Of a DNA stretch of 64,000 bases, positions 1 to 10,402 are shown one piece after another. Position numbers and translations under genes: made by a program. This stretch comes from Magicicada septendecula (lineage: Eukaryota; Arthropoda; Insecta; Hemiptera; Cicadidae). Position 1 is the stretch's first letter, and each line of letters opens with the position of its first letter. The stretch is taken from positions 434,327,958-434,391,957 of the forward strand of contig CM068372.1 of the NCBI GenBank assembly GCA_034769895.1, given 5' to 3'. The notes beneath the pieces were generated by a model that was given only the letters and a program-made list of their open reading frames with translations, did not search any database and was not told the origin of the DNA.

Positions 1-1634
1 CAAAAAACAAACACAACGTTTATTAAACAAAAATAATAAAGTTGGTCGATTAATTAATCGAGGTTACAATGCCGTATCGACTCGCTCAGGGCCGGTCGAT
101 ATTAGAAGTTTATATTCATATTATAAAAGTAGGTTCTTTGAACGGTTATTAATAAAAAAAAGCCAGAGAAGGTCAGGGACATGAAAGTATAACACTTACA
201 ATTCAAAAAATGTCTTAAATTTAAACAATACAATGGTAGTTATTAATAATAAAAGTTTATATATAATTTTATTCAAACCAGAATGCAGTCCACAGTCGTG
301 TCTTATAGCGGTGATGATATTGGGTCAAAATGGCCGCCTGACGCATGCGCGTTGATAGCTTCTAATGTTGACGAAGTACTTGTTGGAATTAATATGTCCT
401 TTCTTCGGTTAAATGTTCTTCGCAATTGTATATGATCTTCTGGGGTATAGTTTATTGTCACTGGTATATGATGGAATAGTTCACTTGGTGTAAAAATGTT
501 GTTAAATGGGTATATCTACTGGTGTTTATGTGTGTCCGTTTAACCTCTAATTTTCACTTGGTATTTGGTGCGATTTCAGTGTTATTTCATTTAATTAGTT
601 ATATGTGATTCCGTTTATTGGTGTTATGTAGTTCATAGGTCAACTTCACCACTTCACAATAATTAAAATAGTTAAAAAATTTAATTTTATATAAAATGAT
701 TCCGAACTCTGTTATAACGTAACAGCCATTAAAGGTTGGTTCTGTCAAATATTCACATGAAGTGCTCTCTTCGAGGTATAATAATGAACTGTCTGGATTT
801 CCTTCGTCTCATGAAAATCTTAGCCTATATAATATATCTCATACATTGTTTCAAATCATCTTAACTTCCGACACATTTTAAAACCGTACATTATGCTCAT
901 CAAGTAATTTCGTTATTAGTTAACTGTTTGAAATATTAAATACATATTCGTTTTCACTATTCTATTCTACTTATTTTGATAGTAATTAAGTTAGTATTAC
1001 AAAGTTTTATCTGAAAATTATTTCTTATAATTTTTTGGGAGGTAGGCCTAACATTATACTTCCTGTCTTCTAAGTAAATAATAGCCATTTTCCCTAATAT
1101 AATTATTATTCTATTAAATCTGAAATTGGTATAATTATCAATTCTCACTTATTTGATTGCAATTTAGTATATTAATAATGGTTTTTTAATACAATTCATT
1201 TGTATATGACTCCCCCTATGATAATGTCAGTGAATCTATTTCAGTTTTAACTGGTATTTTATTAGACCAATAAATAATTTTACTCATATAATGACCATAT
1301 CTTTAGCAAGCCTTATTTACATAGTATTTCATATGTTGAGTTTATCTTGCCTAAATATTGTCAGGTTGACTGGCTTATAAGACTATGTTTGTTAATTATT
1401 TGCAGTTTAAATTCATTATATAGCCTAGATTTGATGTGTGGCTATTTGCAAAAATGTTTTATTAATGTAGTTATTTTATGTCCTTCTCTGACTTCTGATT
1501 CTTATATATTTGATTAAAAATTAGTTCTTTAACTGGTATAACAGTAATTATTGATTATATAATTAACATATAACACCTCTCTACATCAAAACTGGTGTTC
1601 TGAATAACATTGTTTTGTATATCACCTAATAACA
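1..1634. other. AT-rich sequence, no gene seen
   Basis: No coding region, RNA gene or clear repeat was recognised. The 15-base string AAGTAGGTTCTTTGA at about 125-139 recurs inside the tandem duplication at 10279-10402, which suggests that a shared dispersed repeat end lies here. The rest is AT-rich and full of stops on both strands. Confidence 0.5.
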
Positions 1635-1704
1635 TAACTAAATATCACTATAATATTGACGACTCGGAACACAAAGTTTTTTATAAGTAAAAACGTAAAG
1701 TTTT

Positions 1705-1755
1705 ACCTTACAGCCTAAACCGGCTTTCACCTATAGAAGGCTTCATCAGAGGCTG
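1705..1755 (-). ncRNA. Hammerhead-like motif at 3' end of left Penelope copy
   Basis: On the minus strand this reads CTGATGA, a short helix with arms GCCT and AGGT around a five-base loop, GAAA, then GCC and GGC arms. It mirrors the motif at 5640-5690. Penelope-like elements are known to carry minimal hammerhead ribozymes. The single unpaired A after CTGATGA and a G at the expected cleavage position are not ideal, so activity is uncertain. Confidence 0.4.
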
Positions 1756-3692
1756 TCGTTAGTAGCGCTGCTCGTCTTGTTGTTGGCGACGAGAAAGTGT
1801 TTCGAAAGATTGAAGCTGTGTGTGTGTGGTGAGATGTGTTCGAATAATGCGTGCGATTTGAATTGTGTCTGTTCGTTTAGGATGTCGTTTTTATTTGTTT
1901 TTGTGTGTTTGTATATTTCTAATTGTTCTAGAGTGTCTAGTTTTCGGCCTTTTGTGTGTACGTGTAGTATGTTCATGTTATTGTCGATGTTTTTATATGT
2001 GTGGTTTGCTTCAATGAGGTGGTTTGCGAAGGTAGATTCTGTGGTGGTGTGGAGTGCTTTTGTGTGTTCAATGTATCTCTGTTTGAAGCTACGTCCTGTC
2101 TGGCCTATGTAGAATTTACTGCAATTTGAACAATTTAGTTTATATACACCGGGTAGATCGAATTTGTTTTGTGCTTTGGGCATGCGTTTTGATAGTGTGT
2201 GTTCTGTTTTGTTAGTAGTTTTATAAGCGATTCTGTATCCTGCTTTTTTGAATTTGTGGGCAATTTTTTCTGTTTGTTTGTTGATGTATGTTAGTGTTAT
2301 GAACTTGTTGTTTTCTGTCTTTGTCTGTTGTTTGTTTTGTGTTTTGTGTAGGAGTTTACTGACTATTGTTCTGTCATAACCGTTAGATTCTGCTAGATAT
2401 TTTATCATGTTTAGTTCGTCTTTGTAGTCTATTTCATCTAAGGGGATGTTGTTAAGTCTATGTATCATGGTTCTAAAAGCAGCTAGTTTGTGTTGTATTG
2501 GGTGATTGGAGGTGTTGTGTATTAGTGTGTCAGTTGTAGTTGGTTTTCTGTATATACTGAATTTGTGCCTGTGTTCTAGTTTTGTGATGGAGAGGTCTAA
2601 GAAGTTTATGGTATTGTTGTGTTCGTATTCGGCAGTGAAGGTTATGTTTTTATGTATTTTGTTTATGTGCGTTAGTAACTGTTCACATTGTCTTTTGTTT
2701 CCCCTGTATAGTATTAGAATTTCATCAACGTATCTGTGCCAATATAGTATTTTATGTGAGTGTCTGTCATTGTTTGTGAGTATTTTTGTTTTTTCTAAGT
2801 GTTGGAGGAAGACTTCTGCTAGAATGCTGGATATGGGGGAGCCCATGGGTAGGCCATCGTTCTGTGTGTAGTATTTATTGTTATAAGTAAAGTAGTTTTG
2901 TTTTGTGATAATGTTCAGAGTTTCTGTTATTTCATTGATAAGTTCGTCTGGTGTGTTGTTCTGTTTGAGTTTGTTTTGTAGGATGGTGATTGTTTCAGAG
3001 ATGGGGATGTTTGTGTACAGGTTTTTAATGTCAAAGGAGGCTAATGTGGCGTTATGGGGGATGTGTATGTCTTTTATTTTTGTTACTAGGTCAGTGTTGT
3101 TTTTTACTGCAATGTTGTTGTCTATTTGTGTGTGTTGTCTAATAATTTTGTCTAGATATTTTGCCAGTTTGTGTGCAGGGGCATTATGGTAGTTGATAAT
3201 GGGGCGGATCGGAATGTCTTCTTTATGGATTTTTGGAAGCGCTTGGAGTGTAGGTGCTGATGGTCGGATTTGTTTCATGTAGGGCTTTTGTTTATGTGTC
3301 ATAATGTGTTTGGCTTTGTTGACTATTTGTTTTACTGAGTTTTGGTATCTGTCGGTGGGGTCGTGTTTTAGTTCTGTGATGTTGTTCTGTTCTATGAAGT
3401 CTTGTACTTTTTTGTGTAGGTTGTCTGTGGGGATAATTACAGTCGTGTTGCCTTTGTCAGCTTTTACAAATGTGATGTTGTGTTTGTGTGCCTTTTCCCT
3501 CAGTTTGATGGCTGTGTGTATTTCTGAGTTGTGGTTGCAGTTGTCTGGTGTCTTATGTACTCCTATTGTGTTGTTTATATTATGTCTTAATGTGTCTTGA
3601 TGTTCTGGTGCTGTGTTTTGTATATTTGTTTCTGTGTCAATTATGAGCTTTGTTAGTGTTTGGTTGTTATGTTTGTATATGTTGTATAACAT
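1746..3692 (-). CDS. Penelope-like retroelement protein (RT plus GIY-YIG), left arm
   Basis: An uninterrupted 648-residue frame. The reverse transcriptase region has KADKGNTTVIIP near residue 78, LPKIHKEDIPIRPI near 155, SFDIKNLYTNIPI near 218 and DGLPMGSPISSILAE near 280. The catalytic box reads YVDE at residues 321-324 (E codon at plus-strand 2721-2723), where the right arm has YVDD. The C-terminal GIY-YIG endonuclease follows, with GVYKLNCSNCSKFYIGQTGR and a downstream RYIEH. Canonical EN-positive Penelope-like elements use the GIY-YIG domain to nick the target and the RT to copy their RNA there. Because the second aspartate of the YxDD box is replaced, this copy is probably RT-dead despite its open frame. 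The ATG at 3692 gives MLYNIYKHNNQ. Confidence 0.9.
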   Translation of the reverse strand: MLYNIYKHNNQTLTKLIIDTETNIQNTAPEHQDTLRHNINNTIGVHKTPDNCNHNSEIHTAIKLREKAHKHNITFVKADKGNTTVIIPTDNLHKKVQDFIEQNNITELKHDPTDRYQNSVKQIVNKAKHIMTHKQKPYMKQIRPSAPTLQALPKIHKEDIPIRPIINYHNAPAHKLAKYLDKIIRQHTQIDNNIAVKNNTDLVTKIKDIHIPHNATLASFDIKNLYTNIPISETITILQNKLKQNNTPDELINEITETLNIITKQNYFTYNNKYYTQNDGLPMGSPISSILAEVFLQHLEKTKILTNNDRHSHKILYWHRYVDEILILYRGNKRQCEQLLTHINKIHKNITFTAEYEHNNTINFLDLSITKLEHRHKFSIYRKPTTTDTLIHNTSNHPIQHKLAAFRTMIHRLNNIPLDEIDYKDELNMIKYLAESNGYDRTIVSKLLHKTQNKQQTKTENNKFITLTYINKQTEKIAHKFKKAGYRIAYKTTNKTEHTLSKRMPKAQNKFDLPGVYKLNCSNCSKFYIGQTGRSFKQRYIEHTKALHTTTESTFANHLIEANHTYKNIDNNMNILHVHTKGRKLDTLEQLEIYKHTKTNKNDILNEQTQFKSHALFEHISPHTHSFNLSKHFLVANNKTSSATNDSL

Positions 3693-5649
3693 AACATATA
3701 CTTGGTGTATATGTTGTTACAAACATAACAACCAAACACTAACAAAGCTCATAATTGACACAGAAACAAATATACAAAACACAGCACCAGAACATCAAGA
3801 CACATTAAGACATAATATAAACAACACAATAGGAGTACATAAGACACCAGACAACAACAACCACAACTCAGAAATACACACAGCCATCAAACTGAGGGAA
3901 AAGGCACACAAACACAACATCACATTTGTAAAAGCTGACAAAGGCAACACGACTGTAATTATCCCCACAGACAACCTACACAAAAAAGTACAAGACTTCA
4001 TAGAACAGAACAACATCACAGAACTAAAACACGACCCCACCGACAGATACCAAAACTCAGTAAAACAAATAGTCAACAAAGCCAAACACATTATGACACA
4101 TAAACAAAAGCCCTACATGAAACAAATCCGACCATCAGCACCTACACTCCAAGCGCTTCCAAAAATCCATAAAGAAGACATTCCGATCCGCCCCATTATC
4201 AACTACCGTAATGCCCCTGCACACAAACTGGCAAAATATCTAGACAAAATTATTAGACAACACACACAAATAGACAACAACATTGCAGTAAAAAACAACA
4301 CTGACCTAGTAACAAAAATAAAAGACATACACATCCCCCATAACGCCACATTAGCCTCCTTTGACATTAAAAACCTGTACACAAACATCCCCATCTCTGA
4401 AACAATCACCATCCTACAAAACAAACTCAAACAGAACAACACACCAGACGAACTTATCAATGAAATAACAGAAACTCTGAACATTATCACAAAACAAAAC
4501 TACTTTACTTATAACAATAAATACTACACACAGAACGATGGCCTACCCATGGGCTCCCCCATATCCAGCATTCTAGCAGAAGTCTTCCTCCAACACTTAG
4601 AAAAAACAAAAATACTCACAAACAATGACAGACACTCACATAAAATACTATATTGGCACAGATACGTTGATGACATTCTAATACTATACAGGGGAAACAA
4701 AAGACAATGTGAACAGTTACTAACGCACATAAACAAAATACATAAAAACATAACCTTCACTGCCGAATACGAACACAACAATACCATAAACTTCTTAGAC
4801 CTCTCCATCACAAAACTAGAACACAGGCACAAATTCAGTATATACAGAAAACCAACTACAACTGACACACTAATACACAACACCTCCAATCACCCAATAC
4901 AACACAAACTAGCTGCTTTTAGAACCATGATACATAGACTTAACAACATCCCCTTAGATGAAATAGACTACAAAGACGAACTAAACACGATAAAATATCT
5001 ATCAGAATCTAACGGTTATGACAGAACAATAGTCAGTAAACTCCTACACAAAACACAAAACAAACAACAGACAAAGACAGAAAACAACAAGTTCATAACA
5101 CTAACATACATCAACAAACAAACAGAAAAAATTGCCCACAAATTCAAAAAAGCAGGATACAGAATCGCTTATAAAACTACTAACAAAACAGAACACACAC
5201 TATCAAAACGCATGCCCAAAGCACAAAACAAATTCGATCTACCCGGTGTATATAAACTAAATTGTTCAAATTGCAGTAAATTCTACATAGGCCAGACAGG
5301 ACGTAGCTTCAAACAGAGATACATTGAACACACAAAAGCACTCCACACCACCACAGAATCTACCTTCGCAAACCACCTCATTGAAGCAAACCACACATAT
5401 AAAAACATCGACAATAACATGAACATACTACACGTACACACAAAAGGCCGAAAACTAGACACTCTAGAACAATTAGAAATATACAAACACACAAAAACAA
5501 ATAAAAACGACATCCTAAACGAACAGACACAATTCAAATCGCACGCATTATTCGAACACATCTCACCACACACACACAGCTTCAATCTTTCGAAACACTT
5601 TCTCGTCGCCAACAACAAGACGAGCAGCGCTACTAACGACAGCCTCTGA
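3679..5649 (+). CDS. Penelope-like retroelement protein (RT plus GIY-YIG), right arm
   Basis: An uninterrupted frame of 656 residues from the ATG at 3679. The frame stays open further upstream to 3613, but that part is antisense of the opposite arm, so I prefer 3679. Its first residues cross the palindrome centre and differ from the left copy (MLYNITYTWCICC before YKHNNQTLTK). RT motifs match the left arm and the catalytic box is an intact YVDD (4663-4674). The GIY-YIG domain with paired cysteines (CSNCSKFYIGQTGR) and RYIEH is intact. About half a dozen residue differences separate it from the left arm. It has the hallmarks of a potentially competent Penelope protein, although the promoter and 5' end are unusual because the arms abut. 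Confidence 0.9.
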   Translation: MLYNITYTWCICCYKHNNQTLTKLIIDTETNIQNTAPEHQDTLRHNINNTIGVHKTPDNNNHNSEIHTAIKLREKAHKHNITFVKADKGNTTVIIPTDNLHKKVQDFIEQNNITELKHDPTDRYQNSVKQIVNKAKHIMTHKQKPYMKQIRPSAPTLQALPKIHKEDIPIRPIINYRNAPAHKLAKYLDKIIRQHTQIDNNIAVKNNTDLVTKIKDIHIPHNATLASFDIKNLYTNIPISETITILQNKLKQNNTPDELINEITETLNIITKQNYFTYNNKYYTQNDGLPMGSPISSILAEVFLQHLEKTKILTNNDRHSHKILYWHRYVDDILILYRGNKRQCEQLLTHINKIHKNITFTAEYEHNNTINFLDLSITKLEHRHKFSIYRKPTTTDTLIHNTSNHPIQHKLAAFRTMIHRLNNIPLDEIDYKDELNTIKYLSESNGYDRTIVSKLLHKTQNKQQTKTENNKFITLTYINKQTEKIAHKFKKAGYRIAYKTTNKTEHTLSKRMPKAQNKFDLPGVYKLNCSNCSKFYIGQTGRSFKQRYIEHTKALHTTTESTFANHLIEANHTYKNIDNNMNILHVHTKGRKLDTLEQLEIYKHTKTNKNDILNEQTQFKSHALFEHISPHTHSFNLSKHFLVANNKTSSATNDSL

Positions 5650-5690
5650 TGAAGCCTTCTATAGGTGAAAGCCGGTTTAGGCTGTAAGGT
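5640..5690 (+). ncRNA. Hammerhead-like motif at 3' end of right Penelope copy
   Basis: CTGATGA at 5646-5652 and GAAA at 5667-5670 bracket a four-pair helix (GCCT with AGGT). GAAA is followed by GCC, a six-base loop and GGC. The motif overlaps the stop codon of the right ORF. It matches the core layout of Penelope hammerheads, with one extra base after CTGATGA. It could be a degenerate or non-cleaving version. Confidence 0.4.
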
Positions 5691-5760
5691 AAAACTTTAC
5701 GTTTTTACTTATAAAAAACTTTGTGTTCCGAGTCGTCAATATTATAGTGATATTTAGTTA

Positions 5761-6519
5761 AGTAACGGACACGTCATGGACAACGAAATCCAAGAATTTA
5801 ATAACATAAATAAAAAATATTCTATAACATCGGAATGATATCTATTTTTAGATAGGGCATTCCTAAATTAAAATGAACAATAAAATAACAAATTATAACA
5901 CTAATATTTCTTATGAATAATCCTTACTTATCTAATTACTATATGTAATAGGAACCTAACATCCTGGTTACATATAATGGTTAACATCTTTTACCACTTC
6001 AACATTAACAGTTTGTTTTGTAATTCCCCATTTTACAAGATTTATGCCCCCTCTTTAAGTATAACCCTGGCTATCTAAGTTATATTCCATTCTATGGAAT
6101 GTTCATACAGCTTTAGTAGCTTTTTATTAGTAATATTACTATTTCATTATCAAAGTAGACACTGTTCACAAAACTTAAAGTTTATTACTATGTACTGTAA
6201 CTCATGCACCTTTTTAAAGTTTATTAGTTATAATTTGATCACTTACACTTGTCTATGGTGAATTATTAATATATTTACTAGTCTTTTTCTAGTTTTTAAC
6301 ATGAAATATTCAACCATGGGGGGGAACTGTGAAGATTTGTTTATACAAACTCAACAATAACTTTTTGAATGCACTAATATTTAATACTGCTAACACTTTT
6401 AGTTTTTTGTCAGTTTTACAGTGATATGGTTTTTTGGGGTGTTATACTTTCTCTTTGGACATTCATTGATTTTGGGGTTCCTTCCCTATGGGGTTTTTGT
6501 TTTATATGGGTAGTCTCAC
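5761..6519. other. AT-rich sequence, no gene seen
   Basis: Flank of the Penelope pair. No coding potential or known repeat was recognised. Confidence 0.5.
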
Positions 6520-6765
6520 TTCTTTCTTCTTTAGATTTGGTTATTCTTCCTTCTTCTTTCTTCAGTAGCTTTAGTTTTTGATTTTTCTTCTTTCTTCTTT
6601 CTTCTGTAGTTTTTATTTTGTTTATTCTTCCTTCTTCTTTCTTCAGTAGTAGTAGTTTTGGTTTATTCTTCTTTCTTCAGTAGTTGTAGTTTTGGGTTAT
6701 TCTTCTTTCTTCTTTCTTCTGTGATTTTAATTCTTCTTCTTTCTTCTGTAGTTTTTCGCTGTGTA
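6520..6765. repeat. Pyrimidine-rich minisatellite
   Basis: About eight irregular copies of a unit close to TTCTTCTTTCTTCAGTAGTTTT, separated by T-rich spacers such as TTTGGTTATTC. The strand is almost pure pyrimidine over many short stretches. No coding frame accompanies it. It probably arose by slippage. Confidence 0.75.
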
Positions 6766-7267
6766 TGCCTTTGTTTCTTCTGGTCTGGTTTCCTTGTCGG
6801 GGTATATTAATTGCCTGCTTCTATCTTACCTGGGTAATTTTGTTATTAACATTTTTAGTTTCCTGGGTTTTTAAATTTGTATTATATTATATTATTTGCA
6901 GAATTTTCTTTATTTAACCTTTCTTGTGAATATATTATTAAATAGTGCATTTTAATCGATTCTCATCTGGATATTCCATATATTAGAGCTTTATTAATGA
7001 TCATTGAGTAATGTATTTGTGTGGATTATCTGTCACGCTACAGTATCAGTAAGGAAATTATTGTAAAAGAAGGATCCAGCGTTGTTTTCTAACTAGACCT
7101 TAGCCCCTGACGCATACCAACTGCTTCGTTTACTTCCGTATCTCTTCGTAGAGCTGAGTAAGGAGCGAATATCCAATTTTTACCCAATGCTATGAGCAGG
7201 TTCGAAATCCTCCGATGTTCAATTAGGCGGGAAATGTACAGTAAAAGATACAACATGCTGTTTAATA

Positions 7268-7600
7268 TAGGCCTACTGTGCGTGTGTTAAGTAATAGTGT
7301 GTTGGTAATTATAGTACAGTAACACCCAGCGTGTTTGTAAATAAAACGTGACAGTAGTTCACGTTTTAAAATATTACTTTACTGCTTCAGTTTAATTATC
7401 TGTGCATGTGTTAATTAACAGTGTGTGACGATCATCTATTAATTATAATTTTATTTTTTAGTATCACTGTGACTATCAAATAAAACTGTCTTCGTAGTTC
7501 ATTTTATAATACACATTTTCATTTCATTTACATTATCCGTGCATGTGTTTATAGAGTTTGTTGTGTGATATTCATTTATTAATTTTGTGTGTGTTCATAA
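7268..7600. repeat. Degenerate tandem repeat of about 130 bp, three copies
   Basis: A block beginning GTGCRTGTGTTAA and followed by AGTGTGT appears near 7268, 7400 and 7537, each preceded by a TTAATTATC- or ACATTATC-like string. The copies are diverged. The tract lies just upstream of the MULE coding remnant and may be part of its terminal region. The neighbouring stretch 6766-7267 holds nothing else I recognise. Confidence 0.4.
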
Positions 7601-7640
7601 TCTAGTTTTTATACCCTTTTTAATTTTGGTTTATTAAAAT

Positions 7641-9821
7641 CAGTGACCTTAAACAATACTTATGTTCAGAGTGCAGTAAGGATTGTGAAAATGTATATAA
7701 TCTTAGCCAGCATTCGAAATTACATCCCGAAAAAGTAAACAGTGAAATGCCGGTTTTGAGCAACTTGAAGTCACTTACAAACACTGTAACATCTGTGATA
7801 AACAGTTTAAGCACGGATACACATTGAAGCGTCATGAACGCGAATCCCACGGTACAGGGGTATCAGCACCGAATAAAGTTAAGTGCCCCTTATGTGTTCT
7901 TGCAGCAGTGAAGGAACAAGCATTAGTTGAACATTTCGAATTGCAGCACAACATATCAGTAAAGTCTGAAATTAAAGAATTTAAGTCCTTAGAAAGTTTC
8001 TTAGAGTAGACACAAGAGACTGAAAAAGAAACTCTTTCAAGATACATTAAAAAGCGTGGCTCTCATTCTGCTACTGACAGCACAGAGAGACATTATTATA
8101 TAGTGTATGCCGTAGGTCCGGGAAATTTATGTCTGAAAGTAAAGGTAGACGGCACATAAAATTACAGGGAAGTAACAAAATCAATGCTGTCTGTCCTTTA
8201 AGCATTCGCGTCACTGAAAATGAAGATGGTACCTGCAAGATTACATAAGTGTCAACTCATGTAGGTCATCTAAATGACTTAAGCCATTTAGGACTTACAG
8301 ACAGCGAAACAAAAAGTCTAGCTGTGGATATGGCAAATCAGATACCACTTCAAGCAATACTTAATAAAATATGCAATTCTGTGACAGGCTGTAAATTAGA
8401 AAGAATTCGTTTATTAACGAAGCAAGCCCTGTACAACATCGAGCACGAACATATAATTTATGCTCGAAGTCGGTGAGACGTCAAGAAGATGGTACAAGTG
8501 TTGAAGCATTGGTCAACGAGGTCATTTCCAGTGATCAGCCTTGTGTATTATTTTATAAGCCTCAAGGAGTCATCAGAGAAACTGACCAAACTTTAAAAAA
8601 CGACGATTTTGTTTAATTATAATGAACAATGCACAGAATGAAATTCTGAAGAAATATGGCAGTGATTGCATATGCATTGATGGCATGCACGGCTTGAACA
8701 GTTACGGTTTTTAACTAATAACCCTACTTGTTTTGGACGACATGAGACAGGGATTTCCTTGTGCTTTTCTCATATCAAATGGAACTGACGAAAAAGTGCT
8801 TTCTTTGTTTTTCAGTATATCAAGGCAGAAGTAGGCAAAGTTTTACCGAAAGTGTTTATGTCCAATTTGGATGAATGCTTTTATAATGCATGGATATCAA
8901 CAATGCAAGCTCCGGCACTGAGATTGTACTGCACTTGGCATGTTGACAGGGCTTGGAGAAGGAATATTAGTTCCAAAGTTAAAAGCAAAGAGAAGCAAGG
9001 TGACGTTTATAGTAGAATAGTCAGGACATTACTGCAGTAGATAGACTCTTCTCCATTCGAAAAAATTCTGCCTGAAGCAATTAGGCGACTACTTGATGAT
9101 CCAGACACTTCTGAATTCGGCACTTATTTTGATCAAACGTACTCAAACAATATTCAGTCTTGGGACTACTGCCATCGACTTCAAGGAGGTCTGAAAACCA
9201 ACATGCATATCGAAAGAATGCATCATACAATTAAATATATATATTTACACAGCAAAAATGTAAAACATTTGGACAAAGCGAAGTTGCTCTAATGTCTTTC
9301 GTCCGCGATAAGTTGTTTGATAGTCCTATTATCTTAAGCAAAGGCAAATTAACTACAAAGTTGAAAAACATTAGAAAAAGACATAAGTCCATCACAGAAG
9401 TCGACAGTAACTTAATTATCACAGAAGAAACAGGCAATGGGTGAAAGTACCGTCGTCTTCTGGCATGAAAGAGGTATATTTAGTACACGAAAATGATGTG
9501 CAGTGCAAATGTAATTTGATCTGTGTACACTGTGATGTGTGTATACATAAATATTCGTGCACATGTGTAGATTCATGTATTAAGTGGAATATGTGTAAAC
9601 ATATTCATGCTGTCTGCAGGATTAACAAAGCAGGGCGTAGTTTGCAGTCGAATGTTAACAATAATGAAGACGATCGGTTGTTTGTGCATCCGGAGAATGA
9701 AATTGATACGACACAAAAAGCTGTTCGACTTCTTAGAAAAGAAATATCGTGCTACAGAGGAGAATTGATTGCACCAAAAAAAGAAATTAACACACGGTAC
9801 TGTTATGGTAAAACCCAATGA
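7641..9821 (+). pseudogene. Mutator-like (MULE) transposase remnant with C2H2 fingers and SWIM finger
   Basis: The translation, spread over several frames, shows three C2H2-type fingers at the N-terminus (CSECSKDCENVY with two histidines; CNICDKQFKHGYTLKRHERESH; CPLCVLAAVKEQ with two histidines). A MULE-type catalytic core follows: CIDGMHGLNSYGF near 8665, FMSNLDECFYNAW near 8858 and LYCTWHVDRAWRRNI near 8925. Downstream is a NTNMHIERMHHTIKYIYL-like block, written here as NMHIERMHHTIKYIYL, near 9200. The C-terminus has a SWIM-like zinc finger at about 9500-9610 (CKCNLICVHCDVC ... CKHIHAVC). This domain order fits animal MULE transposases, which cut and paste DNA in the nucleus. Several in-frame stops and frame changes (for example near 8007, 8474 and 9038) make it non-functional. 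I could not identify clear terminal inverted repeats. Confidence 0.8.
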
Positions 9822-9886
9822 AACCGATATACAGAACACTGCACTGTTGCTGCTGATGCAAAAAAAAAAAATTACTGTTATAAAGT

Positions 9887-10006
9887 TAAACAGAATTTTA
9901 AATAATTTTTAAGTTTTAAACAGAATTTTAAATAATTTTTAAGTTTTAAACAGAATTTTAAATAATTTTTAAGTTTTAAACAGAATTTTAAATAATTTTT
10001 AAGTTT
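9887..10006. repeat. 30-bp minisatellite, four perfect copies
   Basis: The unit begins TAAACAGAATTTTAAATAAT and ends TTTTAAGTTT. It is repeated four times without change just after the MULE remnant. Perfect identity implies recent expansion. Confidence 0.95.
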
Positions 10007-10278
10007 GTTAGTTGAAGTATCATTATACATTTATTCATTAAATTATTAAATATTCAGCGCGCGTGTACTGAATGTGCATATGGACTATGTATTTAATAGT
10101 GTAGTTTCTTGTTAATAATTATTTATGTGTTTTCGTTCCAATGAAAGGGACAGAAATTTATCATTTAGTTCTATTTTACTGGTAGACTCTTTAAAATTAG
10201 GATGTCTCAGGGTTTGCCATTCTGACTTTTTAGTCATCGCCACATTGGACGTTAATGTTTGGTTTAATTGTTTTTTAA

Positions 10279-10402
10279 TAAAGTAGGTTCTTTGAAACTG
10301 CAAGATACAAACAAAACTAAAGTAATTCACTACTATCATTTAAAGTAGGTTCTTTGAAACTGCAAGATACAAACAAAACTAAAGTAATTCACTACTATCA
10401 TT
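10279..10402. repeat. 62-bp tandem duplication
   Basis: Two adjacent copies, starting at 10279 and 10341, of a unit that begins TAAAGTAGGTTCTTTGAAAC and ends CACTACTATCATT. The first 15 or so bases also occur near position 125. It may mark the outer boundary of the MULE. Confidence 0.9.

Larger units (their letters stand above)
1635..5760. repeat. Large head-to-head inverted repeat of two Penelope-like elements
   Basis: The two halves are reverse complements around a centre at 3697.5. Paired positions sum to 7395 at both the inner end (3662 with 3733) and the outer end (1635 with 5760), so the arms of about 2.06 kb carry no net insertion or deletion relative to each other. Only a few substitutions separate the encoded proteins. 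The 5' ends meet in the middle and the 3' ends point outward. No clear target-site duplication was found at the outer ends. Head-to-head copies are a known habit of Penelope-like elements; the near-perfect identity suggests a recent event or arm homogenisation. Confidence 0.92.

Noticed and set aside
1777-3600. Several cysteine- and valine-rich plus-strand frames of 95-121 residues, and their mirror images at 3795-5618
   Set aside because: They are antisense shadows of the Penelope genes, repeated symmetrically in both arms, with no independent motif.
9887-10006. CRISPR-like array
   Set aside because: The four 30-bp units are directly adjacent with no spacers, in eukaryotic transposon-rich DNA.
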